Shown: positions 1 to 8,837, counted from the stretch's first letter. The stretch is 64,000 nucleotides of DNA from Pseudocolwellia sp048296855 (GCA_048296855.1 CP182631.1); one strand, 5' to 3'. Program-made: numbers and translations. The notes: a model not told the origin generated them from the letters alone.

Positions 1-1
1 T

Positions 2-730
2 GTAAATGCTCAAACAGAAGTTGTAGGCATTAACGTGGCCACCTCTGGAAATCAAATTGGTTTTTTAGTACCACACGATAAACTAGTTACACTCTTTAAT
101 GCTTATAAAGTAGCGCCACCAGAAAATATAGAAAAACAAATGCTAGCGCAATTATCAACAAATCAAGAAAAGCTCATTTCAACAATACTCAACAGCGAAT
201 GGCAGCTAAAACAGCTTGGTGAAAGTTTGATCCCTACCGTTGATGTACCTTTTATTAAGTGTTGGGGTGACTCTAATGCCGATAAAGCAGATGCCCTTAT
301 TTTAACGGCTGTAGCTAACTGTACATTAGAAGAAAATACGTTCCTCTCCTCTAATTTTTTTACTGGTTTTTTAGAAATGGAATATAGATATATGCAGGCG
401 AAAGAACTTAGTGAAACTAAGTTTTATACCTTGTACGAGCAACAAATTAAAAGAGCAGGCCCTGCAAATAAAGCAACAAAAGAAGATGTAACTGAGTTTC
501 AGTGCCAACATGATATTGTAATGCCGACTCATAAAGGAATTAAAAACAAAACCATTTTTTGTACTAGAGCCTACAAAGATTTTTCTGGATTATTCGATAT
601 ATTATATTTAGCCGCCTCTATTGATAAAAACGACCAAGCGTTATTGAGTCACTTTACGGTTGCCGGTGTTACTCAAGACTCAGCGATGAAGTTTACTAAG
701 AAGTTTATGGAGTCTGTTACATGGAAATAA
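2..730 (+). CDS. C-terminal part of a probable trypsin-like serine protease (5' end outside window)
   Basis: The frame is open from base 2 to the stop at 728-730, so the gene enters from outside the window; the internal GTG at 35 is probably not the start. The first residues read VVGINVATSGNQIGFLVP, which resembles the end of an S1C/trypsin-like protease barrel, where a G-I-N-V-A strand is followed by an N-Q-I-x-F-L-V-P strand. The catalytic residues would lie upstream and cannot be seen. The remaining roughly 210 residues have no motif I recognise and no membrane segment. The gene overlaps the following FHA-domain gene by 10 bp, so the two are very likely co-transcribed and translationally coupled. 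The protease assignment rests on one short motif and is tentative. Confidence 0.5.
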   Translation, partial: VNAQTEVVGINVATSGNQIGFLVPHDKLVTLFNAYKVAPPENIEKQMLAQLSTNQEKLISTILNSEWQLKQLGESLIPTVDVPFIKCWGDSNADKADALILTAVANCTLEENTFLSSNFFTGFLEMEYRYMQAKELSETKFYTLYEQQIKRAGPANKATKEDVTEFQCQHDIVMPTHKGIKNKTIFCTRAYKDFSGLFDILYLAASIDKNDQALLSHFTVAGVTQDSAMKFTKKFMESVTWK

Positions 731-1680
731 TCATTGAAGAAATAAGTAAAGGCCACAAGCTAATTGGCAGACATAAGTTTTCTCAACCTTCTCTAAATAT
801 AGGCAGAGGTTACCAAAACGATATTATTATATCGGATCCTCATGTATGTGCTGATCATCTTAATTTCAATTTTGATGGCGAAGCATGGTTTGTATCTGAC
901 GCTGACACTATTAATGGAAGTTTTTTAGAAGACAGTAAACAGGTAATAAATAACCACAAGATTAAATCTGGTGATGTAATTTCATTAGGTAAGAGCCAAA
1001 TACGTGTATTCTTTCCTAATCACCCTATTGAAGAAACTGCGACTTTTAGCCCATTTGAAAATTTAATTAATATCGCAAGGCACCCTGCAACCATAGCGTT
1101 TAGTATTGCATTATTTGCTTTTGTTACTGGTTTTATTTTTTACTTAAATAACGGCAAAGAAGTTACTTTTACACAATTGCTTGTTCCTGCCATAAGTATG
1201 ACCTTGATGTTTGCTTTATGGCCTGCGGCTATTTCGGTTGTTTCACATTTAACAAAACATGATGCACGTATTACCAGCCAATTGGGTATTTGTTTTATCT
1301 TTTTCAATTTAATGTGGGTAAGTGACATTATTGAACGTTTTGTTCAGTTTAACGTATCAAGCCAATGGCCGTTAATGTGGCTAGTTTCAATTGTACCTAT
1401 TGGCTTAGCTTTTTGTTTATTTTGGTTTAACTGTAGCATTGGTTTTCATACGACCGAACGCAGACGTATGGTTATTTCGATTGGACTAACTATTTTATTG
1501 TATGGCGGAACAGAATTAATTCAATTAAGTAAAAAGCCTGAGTTTAATCCGCGTCCGCAATACAACGCTACGCTAATGACGCCAAACTTTAATATAACAT
1601 CTAGTTCAAGTGTTGATGAGTTTGTTGAAGATAGCACTAAGCTATTTGAAAAAGCGACTAAAGAGATAGATAAAGACTAA
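721..1680 (+). CDS. FHA-domain multi-spanning membrane protein
   Basis: The N-terminal ~100 residues form a forkhead-associated domain, a phosphothreonine-binding fold: the Gly-Arg strand (LNIGRGYQND), the Ser-Asp-Pro-His turn, the N-G-S-F motif (TINGSFLED) and the closing G-D-V-I-S-L-G strand are all present. About five hydrophobic helices follow (residues ~120-265), then a polar tail, so the FHA domain probably faces the cytoplasm. A good ribosome site (GGAG, 8 nt upstream) supports the ATG at 721, which lies inside the end of the preceding protease-like gene. The pairing suggests a membrane-associated module reading Ser/Thr phosphorylation, but no kinase gene is visible here and the function is unknown. 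Confidence 0.75.
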   Translation: MEIIIEEISKGHKLIGRHKFSQPSLNIGRGYQNDIIISDPHVCADHLNFNFDGEAWFVSDADTINGSFLEDSKQVINNHKIKSGDVISLGKSQIRVFFPNHPIEETATFSPFENLINIARHPATIAFSIALFAFVTGFIFYLNNGKEVTFTQLLVPAISMTLMFALWPAAISVVSHLTKHDARITSQLGICFIFFNLMWVSDIIERFVQFNVSSQWPLMWLVSIVPIGLAFCLFWFNCSIGFHTTERRRMVISIGLTILLYGGTELIQLSKKPEFNPRPQYNATLMTPNFNITSSSSVDEFVEDSTKLFEKATKEIDKD

Positions 1681-1702
1681 ACAACGTTGCGAATTAGAAA
1701 TT

Positions 1703-1739
1703 AAAAAGGCCACGTAAACTCAGTTTACGTGGCCTTTTT
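1703..1739. terminator. Bidirectional terminator between the FHA gene and trpS
   Basis: A perfect 18-bp inverted repeat (1703-1720 with 1722-1739) has a GGCCACGTAAACT core flanked by A5 on one side and T5 on the other. It gives a strong hairpin with a U-tract in both directions and lies between two convergent genes. Confidence 0.9.
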
Positions 1740-1759
1740 AATAAGCTTGAATAAAATCA

Positions 1760-2764
1760 CTACGGGCGAGGAATAAAACCCACCGCTTCATAAACAGATT
1801 TAAGTACTGTTTGTGCATGTGCTGAAGCTTTTTCAGCCCCTTTACGCATAACCGAGTCTAAGAAGGCTTGGTCGTTTCTATACTGATGATACTTCTCTTG
1901 TATTGGCTCTAATAAAGCAACTACAGCCTCAGCAACATCGCCTTTTAAGTGACCATACATTTTATCAGTATATTCAGGTACTAAAGACTCAACGGTTTTA
2001 CCTGTGCAGCAAGATAATAAAGATAGTAAGTTAGAAACACCTGGTTTTTCAGCAACGTCAAAATAAATATTCGCTTGTTCGTCAGAGTCAGTCATCGCTC
2101 GTTTGATTTTTTTCGCTACTTTTTTAGGTTCTTCAAGCAAGCCAATAAAATTGCTTGGATTGTTGTCTGATTTAGACATTTTTTTAGTCGGCTCTTGTAA
2201 GCTCATTACACGAGCACCAAATTCAGGAATGAATGGATCAGGTACTGTAAATATTTCACCGTGAATATTATTAAAGCGTGTTGCAATATCTCGCGCTAAT
2301 TCTAAATGTTGTTTTTGATCATCGCCAACTGGCACTCTATCCGCTTTGTATAATAATATATCTGCAGCCATCAGTACTGGGTAAGTAAACAATCCTGAAT
2401 TCATATGAGCTTCAGATTTTTGCGACTTATCTTTATACTGAGTCATTCTGTTTAACTCACCCATTTGAGTGTAACAATTAAGCACCCAACTCAGTTGTGC
2501 ATGTTCTGGAACGTGCGATTGAATGAATATCGTGCTTTTATCAGGGTCAACGCCACAAGCTAAATATAACGCTAAGCCATCAAGGGTTGCTTTACGAAGT
2601 GCTTCAGGATCTGGACGAACAGTAATAGCATGTTGATTAACCAGCATATAAAAACATTCGTGGCTATCTTGCATATTAACCCACTGTTTTAAAGCCCCTA
2701 AATAATTACCAATAGTTAATTCACCTGACGGTTGGCAGCCACTTAATACAATAGGTTTACTCAT
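1760..2764 (-). CDS. trpS: Tryptophanyl-tRNA synthetase
   Basis: Class I aminoacyl-tRNA synthetase that charges tRNA-Trp in the cytoplasm. The HIGH-like signature appears as T-I-G-N at residues 17-20 after SGCQPSGEL, and the KMSKS loop is exact at residues 195-199. The 334-aa length is typical for bacterial TrpS. The ATG at 2764 has an AAGGA ribosome site 6 nt upstream. It lies 43 bp downstream of rpe in the same direction, as the last gene of the remnant dam-rpe-gph-trpS cluster, but gph, usually found between rpe and trpS in enterobacteria and vibrios, is missing. Confidence 0.97.
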   Translation of the reverse strand: MSKPIVLSGCQPSGELTIGNYLGALKQWVNMQDSHECFYMLVNQHAITVRPDPEALRKATLDGLALYLACGVDPDKSTIFIQSHVPEHAQLSWVLNCYTQMGELNRMTQYKDKSQKSEAHMNSGLFTYPVLMAADILLYKADRVPVGDDQKQHLELARDIATRFNNIHGEIFTVPDPFIPEFGARVMSLQEPTKKMSKSDNNPSNFIGLLEEPKKVAKKIKRAMTDSDEQANIYFDVAEKPGVSNLLSLLSCCTGKTVESLVPEYTDKMYGHLKGDVAEAVVALLEPIQEKYHQYRNDQAFLDSVMRKGAEKASAHAQTVLKSVYEAVGFIPRP

Positions 2765-2807
2765 GGTTTTCCTTTATTTATTCAATAATATTTATATTTA
2801 CAAGTTA

Positions 2808-3476
2808 TTACTTAACTGTTGATAACTCAGTTCGTAGTTCATCAATAGCTACTTTATAATCGGGTTGAGAGAAAATAGCGCTTCCAGCAACAAACATATC
2901 GGCACCCGCCGCTGCAATATCAGCAATGTTTTTGCTATTAACTCCACCATCTACTTCAAGCCTTATATCTCTACCGCTTTCAGTAATTTTTTGTTTAACG
3001 TGTTTAATTTTATCAATAGTAGTAGGTATAAATTTTTGCCCACCAAAACCAGGATTAACTGACATTAATAAAATAACGTCTACTTTATCCATAATATAAT
3101 CTAAACAGTTTAAAGGCGTAGCTGGGTTTAACACTACACCGGCTTTACATCCTAAATCTTTTATTAACTGCAATGTTCTATCAACATGATCAGTTGCTTC
3201 TGGATGAAAAGTAATAATATCAGCTCCGGCTTTAACGAAAGCAGGAATTAAGCTATCAACTGGCTTAATCATTAAATGCACATCAATCGGTGCTTTAATA
3301 CCAAATGTTCTTAATGCTTCACAAATCATTGGGCCAAAAGTTAAATTAGGAACAAAGTGATTATCCATAACATCAAAGTGGATCACATCTGCACCAGCAT
3401 CTAATACTTCGGCAACATCATCGCCTAAACGCGCAAAGTCTGCCGATAGGATAGAGGGGGCAATTAAAAAAGACAT
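2808..3476 (-). CDS. rpe: Ribulose-phosphate 3-epimerase
   Basis: Interconverts ribulose-5-phosphate and xylulose-5-phosphate in the non-oxidative pentose phosphate pathway. The TIM-barrel signatures are clear: IAPSILSADFARLG at the N-terminus, HFDVMDNHFVPNLTFGP with the metal-binding His and Asp, DVHLMI, LMSVNPGFGGQ and EVDGGV near the C-terminus. The start is set at the ATG at 3476 because AAGGA lies 7 nt upstream; an in-frame TTG 15 nt earlier would add MKDLS but lacks a comparable site. The gene precedes trpS and is separated from dam by two plus-strand genes, unlike the usual dam-rpe arrangement. Confidence 0.96.
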   Translation of the reverse strand: MSFLIAPSILSADFARLGDDVAEVLDAGADVIHFDVMDNHFVPNLTFGPMICEALRTFGIKAPIDVHLMIKPVDSLIPAFVKAGADIITFHPEATDHVDRTLQLIKDLGCKAGVVLNPATPLNCLDYIMDKVDVILLMSVNPGFGGQKFIPTTIDKIKHVKQKITESGRDIRLEVDGGVNSKNIADIAAAGADMFVAGSAIFSQPDYKVAIDELRTELSTVK

Positions 3477-3804
3477 AGATAAATCCTTCAAAGAAAATCA
3501 GCGCTACTTTATAACAAAGCTCATAATTTTTCCATTATTGATAATATTATTAATAAGTCTAGCTATTCCAATAATGTAATGGCTGTCATGAATACCTACA
3601 ATCATCTTGAAGTAACAAAAGCTCACTTATGGTGCGCCATGCCACTATATCGCACCAAAAACGTTCACTTAGCAAATTATAATTGTATCAGACATAAAAA
3701 TAAAACCATTAACACATTGATATTACTTACTTATTAACCAAATATAATATTTAGGCATTCATATTGCTTTGTAGTAAGTAAATAAAAACATTAGGGAACT
3801 AAAC
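3477..3804. other. Divergent intergenic region between rpe and the porin gene
   Basis: This 328-bp AT-rich stretch has no credible coding frame. It must hold the promoters of rpe-trpS (leftward) and of the TorF-like porin (rightward). Apart from the candidate -10 element annotated separately, I see no RNA gene or strong hairpin. Confidence 0.5.
3717..3748 (+). promoter_or_regulatory. Candidate promoter of the TorF-like porin gene
   Basis: A perfect TATAAT hexamer is at 3743-3748, about 57 bp before the porin start codon. The best -35 candidate, TTGATA at 3717-3722, is 20 bp away, longer than the optimal 17, so the -10 element is the stronger part of this call. Confidence 0.35.
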
Positions 3805-4497
3805 ATGAAAAAAACACTTTTATCAATCGCACTTAGTGCAACAGTAGCAACTTCTGCATTTGTTTCTACACAAGCTTCAGCTGTTGAAGGTTTGTCTGCA
3901 AACGTTGCAGCGACTAACAATTACCTATGGCGTGGCCTTGAACAAACAGGTGGTTCAGCTGCTATTTCTGGCGGTATTGATTATGCTGCTGATTCTGGTT
4001 TTTACGTTGGTACTTGGGCGTCTAACGCTTCTTGGGGCGACATGAAAACTGAATTAGATTTTTATTTTGGCTTTGGTGGTGATATCAACGAAAATGTTTC
4101 GTACGATGTTGGGTATATTTATTATGCGTATCCAGATTCAGTTGCTGATGAAAATGATTTCTCAGAAATATATGCAAGCATATCTGCTGGTGGCTTTTCT
4201 TTTGGGGTTGCTGTATTAGCTGACTCAGAAGCTGGCGGAGACGGTGCTGAGTTTGGTGATTCTGTTTACGCTAATATTGATTACTCATTTGCTTTAGCAA
4301 GTGGTGCTGAAATAGCGTTACACGTGGGAGATTATAGTGGTGATTTTTCTACTGATTCTACAGACCTAGGTGTATCTATCAGCAAAGATGGCTTTACTTT
4401 AGGTGTTTCTAAAACTAGCTTTAGTGATGATAGCGGTCTTACTGATGAAGAAGATATGAAATTCTATGTCTCTTACGCGGTAGACTTTGATTTATAA
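3805..4497 (+). CDS. TorF-family putative porin (Gcw_chp family)
   Basis: Predicted outer-membrane beta-barrel of 230 aa. A signal peptide is obvious (MKKTLLSIALSATVATSAF..., Ala-X-Ala cleavage near residue 26). The mature start VEGLSANVAATNNYLWRGLEQ is characteristic of the TorF/Gcw_chp family (an N-terminal strand ending in Y-x-W/F-R-G). Alternating aromatic strands, acidic loops and a C-terminal aromatic strand (VSYAVDFDL) fit an outer-membrane barrel. The substrate is unknown. The gene has its own promoter region and a strong terminator, so it is probably monocistronic. It is inserted on the opposite strand inside the otherwise conserved dam-rpe-trpS cluster. Confidence 0.85.
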   Translation: MKKTLLSIALSATVATSAFVSTQASAVEGLSANVAATNNYLWRGLEQTGGSAAISGGIDYAADSGFYVGTWASNASWGDMKTELDFYFGFGGDINENVSYDVGYIYYAYPDSVADENDFSEIYASISAGGFSFGVAVLADSEAGGDGAEFGDSVYANIDYSFALASGAEIALHVGDYSGDFSTDSTDLGVSISKDGFTLGVSKTSFSDDSGLTDEEDMKFYVSYAVDFDL

Positions 4498-4525
4498 TCA
4501 AACTTCATAAGTCAAAAATAAATCA

Positions 4526-4557
4526 AAAAGCCTAAATAATTATTTAGGCTTTTTTTT
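4526..4557 (+). terminator. Rho-independent terminator of the porin gene
   Basis: An 11-bp perfect stem (AAGCCTAAATA, 4528-4538, with TATTTAGGCTT, 4541-4551) and a run of T ending at 4557 lie 30 bp after the porin stop codon. Confidence 0.9.
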
Positions 4558-4606
4558 CGCCTGCTTTTGCCCTATTCTAAAGTACCTAGATAAAAGGAAT
4601 AACTTT

Positions 4607-4801
4607 ATGAACATTAGTGAAAATAGTTTTAAAGATACCGCAAAAAGTGTAGGCGCAGCATTTCTAGGTGTTCAAAGTGAATCAAATAGAAAACGTGATT
4701 TTACTCAAGGTAAGTTTAGCCATTTTATTATAGCAGGTGTTATTGGAGTAGCTCTGTTTATAGGAGCCTTGTTATTAGTGGTATCATTTGTTTTACCTTA
4801 G
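4607..4801 (+). CDS. Small membrane protein, DUF2970 family
   Basis: A 64-aa protein with a polar N-terminus carrying the family signature (SVGAAFLGVQSESNRKRDF) followed by H-F-I-I-A-G-V and one transmembrane helix (residues ~39-62). DUF2970 proteins are small single-span inner-membrane proteins of gammaproteobacteria with no established function. A ribosome site (AAAGGA) precedes the ATG. It is convergent with dam and the two genes overlap by 4 bp at their stop codons, leaving no room for a separate terminator. Confidence 0.85.
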   Translation: MNISENSFKDTAKSVGAAFLGVQSESNRKRDFTQGKFSHFIIAGVIGVALFIGALLLVVSFVLP

Positions 4802-5643
4802 CCTTTAATATCATTAGCTTTAGGTAAATGATATAAAGCGAGTAATTCAGACGCTTTTTTTCGTCCCCCACCTTTTTGGCTTATTGTACGAGCAACTTGG
4901 ATAGATTTAATATTATTGGCGTGTTCGTAAATTTTTCTTGTCCAGATAGTGTCGTGATTACTAATCAGTACGCTAGTATTTACTTTCTTAATGATTTCTT
5001 CTGCTGCATTTGCTAAATCAGCTTGTTCATCCAAACCAAAACCATTACCTGAATAACTAGTAAAACTTGCTGTAGTACTTAATGGTACGTATGGGGGATC
5101 ACAATAAATCACATCATTGTTTTCAGCATTATCTATGATAGATCGATATCCTTGGCAGACAAACTTAGCTTTAGCTGACTTTTCTGAAAAGTATTCAAGC
5201 TCTTCACGCGGAAAATATGGCTTTTTATACTTACCAAAAGGCACATTATAACCACCAGACTTGTTATAACGACACAGGCCATTGTAGCCATGTCTATTCA
5301 TATATAAAAACAAGAGAGAACGGTAATATGTATCGTTAGTGCTATTAAACTCTCTTCTTAAGTGATAGTAAGCTTCTGCAACATTATTTGATTGATTAAA
5401 TAACCGAGAGGCATCTTCAATAAACTTTACAGGGGTGTGCTGTACAATTTTATAGAGGTTAATTAAATCAGTATTAATATCATTGAGAAGATATTCGTCA
5501 TAATCACTATTTAAAAAAACAGAACCAGCTCCAACAAAAGGCTCAATTAGGCGTTTTCCATCTGGTAATATTTTATTGATGGTGTCAGACAGCGTGTATT
5601 TACCACCAGCCCATTTAAGAAACGCTCTATGTTTAATTTTCAT
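4798..5643 (-). CDS. dam: DNA adenine methylase (GATC)
   Basis: N6-adenine methyltransferase of the Dam/D12 class that methylates adenine in GATC and supports mismatch repair, replication timing and gene regulation. Motif I is FLKWAGGKYTL (residues 8-18) with FVGAGSVFLN at 36-45; the catalytic motif IV is DPPY at residues 182-185. The 281-aa length is usual. The gene is 47 bp downstream of damX, as in the conserved aroKB-damX-dam order. No strong Shine-Dalgarno sequence precedes the ATG, so translation may depend on the upstream gene. Confidence 0.96.
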   Translation of the reverse strand: MKIKHRAFLKWAGGKYTLSDTINKILPDGKRLIEPFVGAGSVFLNSDYDEYLLNDINTDLINLYKIVQHTPVKFIEDASRLFNQSNNVAEAYYHLRREFNSTNDTYYRSLLFLYMNRHGYNGLCRYNKSGGYNVPFGKYKKPYFPREELEYFSEKSAKAKFVCQGYRSIIDNAENNDVIYCDPPYVPLSTTASFTSYSGNGFGLDEQADLANAAEEIIKKVNTSVLISNHDTIWTRKIYEHANNIKSIQVARTISQKGGGRKKASELLALYHLPKANDIKG

Positions 5644-5690
5644 CTAAATATTTTTTATAACTAACACTGTCTAAGTGGGCAGGATTGTAA

Positions 5691-7049
5691 CTAATTATCT
5701 AGGTTGTTGTATAGGTTGATTTCATTATTCACCGCTTGAACTGACTTTATCCAAGGCCCTCTTTGGCGAAGAGCTTGAGGCAATTCATTTATCGCAGTTT
5801 TCGCTTCTGCATTAGTGTTATATATACGTGTCGTCACTATATGAGAAACAGCTCCTTTTAATCGTCTTGAGTAACCATAAAGCTCGCTGTTTTTATAAGT
5901 ATTGAGAAATGATTTAAATCCTGTGATTTTTTCAAAACTGGCTAATTGAATTACGTAACCTTTAGTGCTCTTTTGATAATAATCCTTATCATCATGACTT
6001 TCGTTTTTTTTACTGTCCTTAACGGCTAGTGCTGTGTTTATAACGACTTGAGCTGCTTCTTGATCAACTAATTTCAAAGTTTTATTCGCTAATAGACCGG
6101 TTTTATCTTCATTAGGCTCACTTAAAGACTCATTAATTTGAGTTGCGGCAAGAGTTTCATCACTTACATTTTTATCACTATTCACTTCATTTATGTTTTC
6201 ATGAGCATTTGCTATTAATAATTGAAAAACTTCTTTAGGCGTTGCAACAATAGGCTTTATATCTTTATTTAATGAATTTGTTTCTAGTTTAGGAAGTTTT
6301 ACTTCAACAAATTCTTTTTTGTATTCGTCTATATTAAGCGGTTCAGCTTCTAGTTCATTAATTTCTGTTGTATTGCTCTCAAAAATATCTCTCTTTATAA
6401 AAGCAACACTCAAAATAGCGGCACCAATAAGTAACGCGATAAGTATTAAAAAAAACTTACTAAAACCCCAAGCTGAGTCTTTTTTCAATAATGATGAATT
6501 AAGACCGATGAGTTGCCCATTTTCAGCCAATAAAATTGATACTTTGTTATCAAATAAGTGTTTATTTTCAGAAAGATTAATTGCGGCCTGAACCCTACCT
6601 AATAATAATACATTAATCGTTTTATTAAGCTTTTTAGCTATTTCAGCTAATTGGCAAAGTTCATGGGTAAGTTGTAAGGAAAGAGATTCAGCATTAGCAA
6701 TAACAATGGTTATTGCTTCATTTTTAGCTTCAGATAACTTAATTACGTTAACAGAGAGAGGTTGTTCTGGATCAAATAAAGTATTACCAAATAATTGCTC
6801 GATAATGCGACATCTAATTTGTATATCATTTAATTTAGAAGAGATTGAAACAAAAGCAGCATTGTGCTCTTTAGATAATGAACCAAGAAATTCATTGCCA
6901 ACATTAGCATAAACATCTGGATCATTATCAATAACAAGTACTGCATGTTTAGAGAATCGTAAAATATAGTCTATGCGTGCGTTGACACTTATTGTTGTAA
7001 CACTTTGACGTTCATCGAACGATTTTATTGTACTTTCAACTGAAGACAT
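5691..7049 (-). CDS. damX: DamX-like SPOR-domain cell division protein
   Basis: A bitopic inner-membrane protein of 452 aa. The N-terminal ~190 residues look like a degenerate AAA/ExeA-type ATPase region: strands such as AVLVIDND and ITIVIANAE remain, but no clear Walker A loop. One transmembrane segment follows (FFLILIALLIGAAILSVAF), then a low-complexity acidic linker, then a C-terminal SPOR domain starting at GYVIQLASFE (residues ~365-440), which binds denuded septal peptidoglycan in this family. The position between aroB and dam matches DamX of E. coli. Expected at the division septum. Confidence 0.85.
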   Translation of the reverse strand: MSSVESTIKSFDERQSVTTISVNARIDYILRFSKHAVLVIDNDPDVYANVGNEFLGSLSKEHNAAFVSISSKLNDIQIRCRIIEQLFGNTLFDPEQPLSVNVIKLSEAKNEAITIVIANAESLSLQLTHELCQLAEIAKKLNKTINVLLLGRVQAAINLSENKHLFDNKVSILLAENGQLIGLNSSLLKKDSAWGFSKFFLILIALLIGAAILSVAFIKRDIFESNTTEINELEAEPLNIDEYKKEFVEVKLPKLETNSLNKDIKPIVATPKEVFQLLIANAHENINEVNSDKNVSDETLAATQINESLSEPNEDKTGLLANKTLKLVDQEAAQVVINTALAVKDSKKNESHDDKDYYQKSTKGYVIQLASFEKITGFKSFLNTYKNSELYGYSRRLKGAVSHIVTTRIYNTNAEAKTAINELPQALRQRGPWIKSVQAVNNEINLYNNLDN

Positions 7050-7089
7050 ACCATTCTCTTAAACTATGTTCGCTAAACCGCGTTCATTA

Positions 7090-8154
7090 TTACAGTATTT
7101 CTTTAAGAAGGTCCTCTGTAATATCATCACGGATCTCTGATTTACCAATGCCAGTTGGAATAATAAATCTTAACTTACCTGCTAAATTCTTTTTATCACG
7201 CTTCATATGACAAATAAATTCGTTAAAACCCATATTACTTGGTGCAGTTAATGGTAAGTTGAATGCTTCGATTAACGCTTCTACGCGTCGTAAATCTGAC
7301 ACTTCGAATACATTAAGCTTAACAGCTAATTTAGCAGCAAGTACCATACCAGTAGCTACAGCTTCACCGTGAAGCCACTTGCCGTAACCTTGATCTGCTT
7401 CAATTGCATGACCAAAGGTATGGCCTAAGTTTAAAAGGGCTCTTATACCACCTTCTTTTTCATCAGCCGAGACAATATCTGCTTTTAGCTGACAACAAGT
7501 TTCTATCATCTTACTTAAGGTTTTAGGTTCGCCAGATTTAATTTGGTCAATATTCTTTTCTAACCAAACAAAAAAGTCATAATCTCCCAAAATACCATAC
7601 TTAATAACCTCAGCCATACCGGCATTAAATTCACGCTTAGGTAAGGTAGTTAAAGTATTTATATCAATAAAAACAGATGTGGGCTGATAAAAAGCACCTA
7701 TCATATTTTTACCTAACGGATGATTAACCGCCGTTTTACCACCAACCGATGAATCAACCTGAGATAAAAGCGTTGTGGGTATCTGAATGAAATCGATGCC
7801 ACGCTGATAACAAGCTGCAGCAAACCCTGTTATATCTCCAATTACACCGCCACCCAAGGCAATAAGAGTAGTATCTCTGCCATGTGCGCTCGATAATAAG
7901 TGAGACATAATCACGTCAAAATTAGCTAAGCTTTTTTGTGATTCGCCATCAGGAAGGATAACTTCATCAATATCAAAATCTTTTAAAGAATCTTTTAATA
8001 ATGATAAATAAAGAGGTTGTACTACTGTATTAGATACAATACACACACGATTACCACGAATGTGATCAGACACAAGGCTACTAGAAGATAGTAGCCCTTT
8101 GTCTATATATATTGGATAACTACGTGTATCTAATTCAACATGAAGAATAGTCAT
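7090..8154 (-). CDS. aroB: 3-dehydroquinate synthase
   Basis: NAD- and metal-dependent second enzyme of the shikimate pathway, converting DAHP to 3-dehydroquinate. Recognisable motifs are the PDGESQKS stretch, the NAD-binding ALGGGVIGDITGFAAA loop, IPTTLLSQVDSSVGGKTAVN, and the metal-binding His residues in NLGHTFGHAIE and WLHGEAVA. The 354-aa length is normal. It lies 14 bp downstream of aroK and 40 bp upstream of damX, all minus strand, so one operon is likely. Confidence 0.97.
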   Translation of the reverse strand: MTILHVELDTRSYPIYIDKGLLSSSSLVSDHIRGNRVCIVSNTVVQPLYLSLLKDSLKDFDIDEVILPDGESQKSLANFDVIMSHLLSSAHGRDTTLIALGGGVIGDITGFAAACYQRGIDFIQIPTTLLSQVDSSVGGKTAVNHPLGKNMIGAFYQPTSVFIDINTLTTLPKREFNAGMAEVIKYGILGDYDFFVWLEKNIDQIKSGEPKTLSKMIETCCQLKADIVSADEKEGGIRALLNLGHTFGHAIEADQGYGKWLHGEAVATGMVLAAKLAVKLNVFEVSDLRRVEALIEAFNLPLTAPSNMGFNEFICHMKRDKKNLAGKLRFIIPTGIGKSEIRDDITEDLLKEIL

Positions 8155-8168
8155 GAGTTAAATACAAC

Positions 8169-8687
8169 TTAGAAATCTAAGCGCTCCATAATTTTATGAG
8201 CAACCACTTTTGCACTTTGATCATCTGTTTGAACAATTACATCAGCAATCTCTTCATAAAGAGGATTACGTTTAACTGCTAGATTTTCAAGTACGTCACG
8301 TGGCTCTTCTTCAGTTTGAAGTAACGGACGTCGTCTATCACGTTGAGTACGAGCAACTTGTTTATCTATTGTTGTTTCTAAATATACAACAATACCACGT
8401 GCTGATAAGCGATTACGTACCTGAGCACTAATCACTGAACCACCACCAGTTGCTAAAACAATACCTTGCTTTTCAGTTAAATCTTCAATTACAGACTCTT
8501 CTCTTAGACGGAATCCCTCTTCACCTTCGAGATCAAAAACCCAAGCAATATCGGCACCTGTACGACGTTCAATTTCTTGATCTGAATCGTAAAAATCTAG
8601 GTGTAATCTATCTGCTAATTCTCTACCAATGGTACTTTTACCGGCGCCCATAGGGCCCACAAGGAAAATATTACGTTTCTCTGCCAT
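8169..8687 (-). CDS. aroK: Shikimate kinase I
   Basis: Phosphorylates shikimate with ATP in aromatic amino acid biosynthesis. The Walker A loop is GPMGAGKST (residues 11-19); the substrate-binding region FYDSDQEIERRTG (Asp34, Asp36), the GGGSV loop (LATGGGSVI) and the lid arginines (RDRRRPLL) are present. The 172-aa length is typical. It heads the aroK-aroB-damX-dam operon and follows pilQ after a 150-bp gap that carries a strong hairpin, so it probably also has its own promoter. Confidence 0.97.
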   Translation of the reverse strand: MAEKRNIFLVGPMGAGKSTIGRELADRLHLDFYDSDQEIERRTGADIAWVFDLEGEEGFRLREESVIEDLTEKQGIVLATGGGSVISAQVRNRLSARGIVVYLETTIDKQVARTQRDRRRPLLQTEEEPRDVLENLAVKRNPLYEEIADVIVQTDDQSAKVVAHKIMERLDF

Positions 8688-8796
8688 TAGACTAACTTTA
8701 ACTCATTAAATATCAATTATGTAAAATAGGGTATATCTGGAAACCCCCAACGAAAATTTCAAGGGCGCAATTATCGCAATTCTTCTATGTAAAATG

Positions 8797-8830
8797 CAAG
8801 TAAGTGAGGAGAAAAGTCCTCACTTACTTG
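8797..8830 (-). terminator. Hairpin after pilQ, probable terminator
   Basis: A perfect 14-bp stem (CAAGTAAGTGAGGA, 8797-8810) with a 6-nt loop begins 8 bp past the pilQ stop codon. On the minus strand it is followed only by a weak T-tract (GCATTTTACAT), so termination may be partial and allow some read-through into aroK. Confidence 0.65.
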
Positions 8831-8837
8831 AAAATAG

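Noticed and set aside
3591..3615. Possible further degenerate copy of the TATACCCG repeat (AATACCTACAATCATCTTGA)
   Set aside because: Only the general pattern agrees; too many mismatches to claim membership without a genome-wide alignment.
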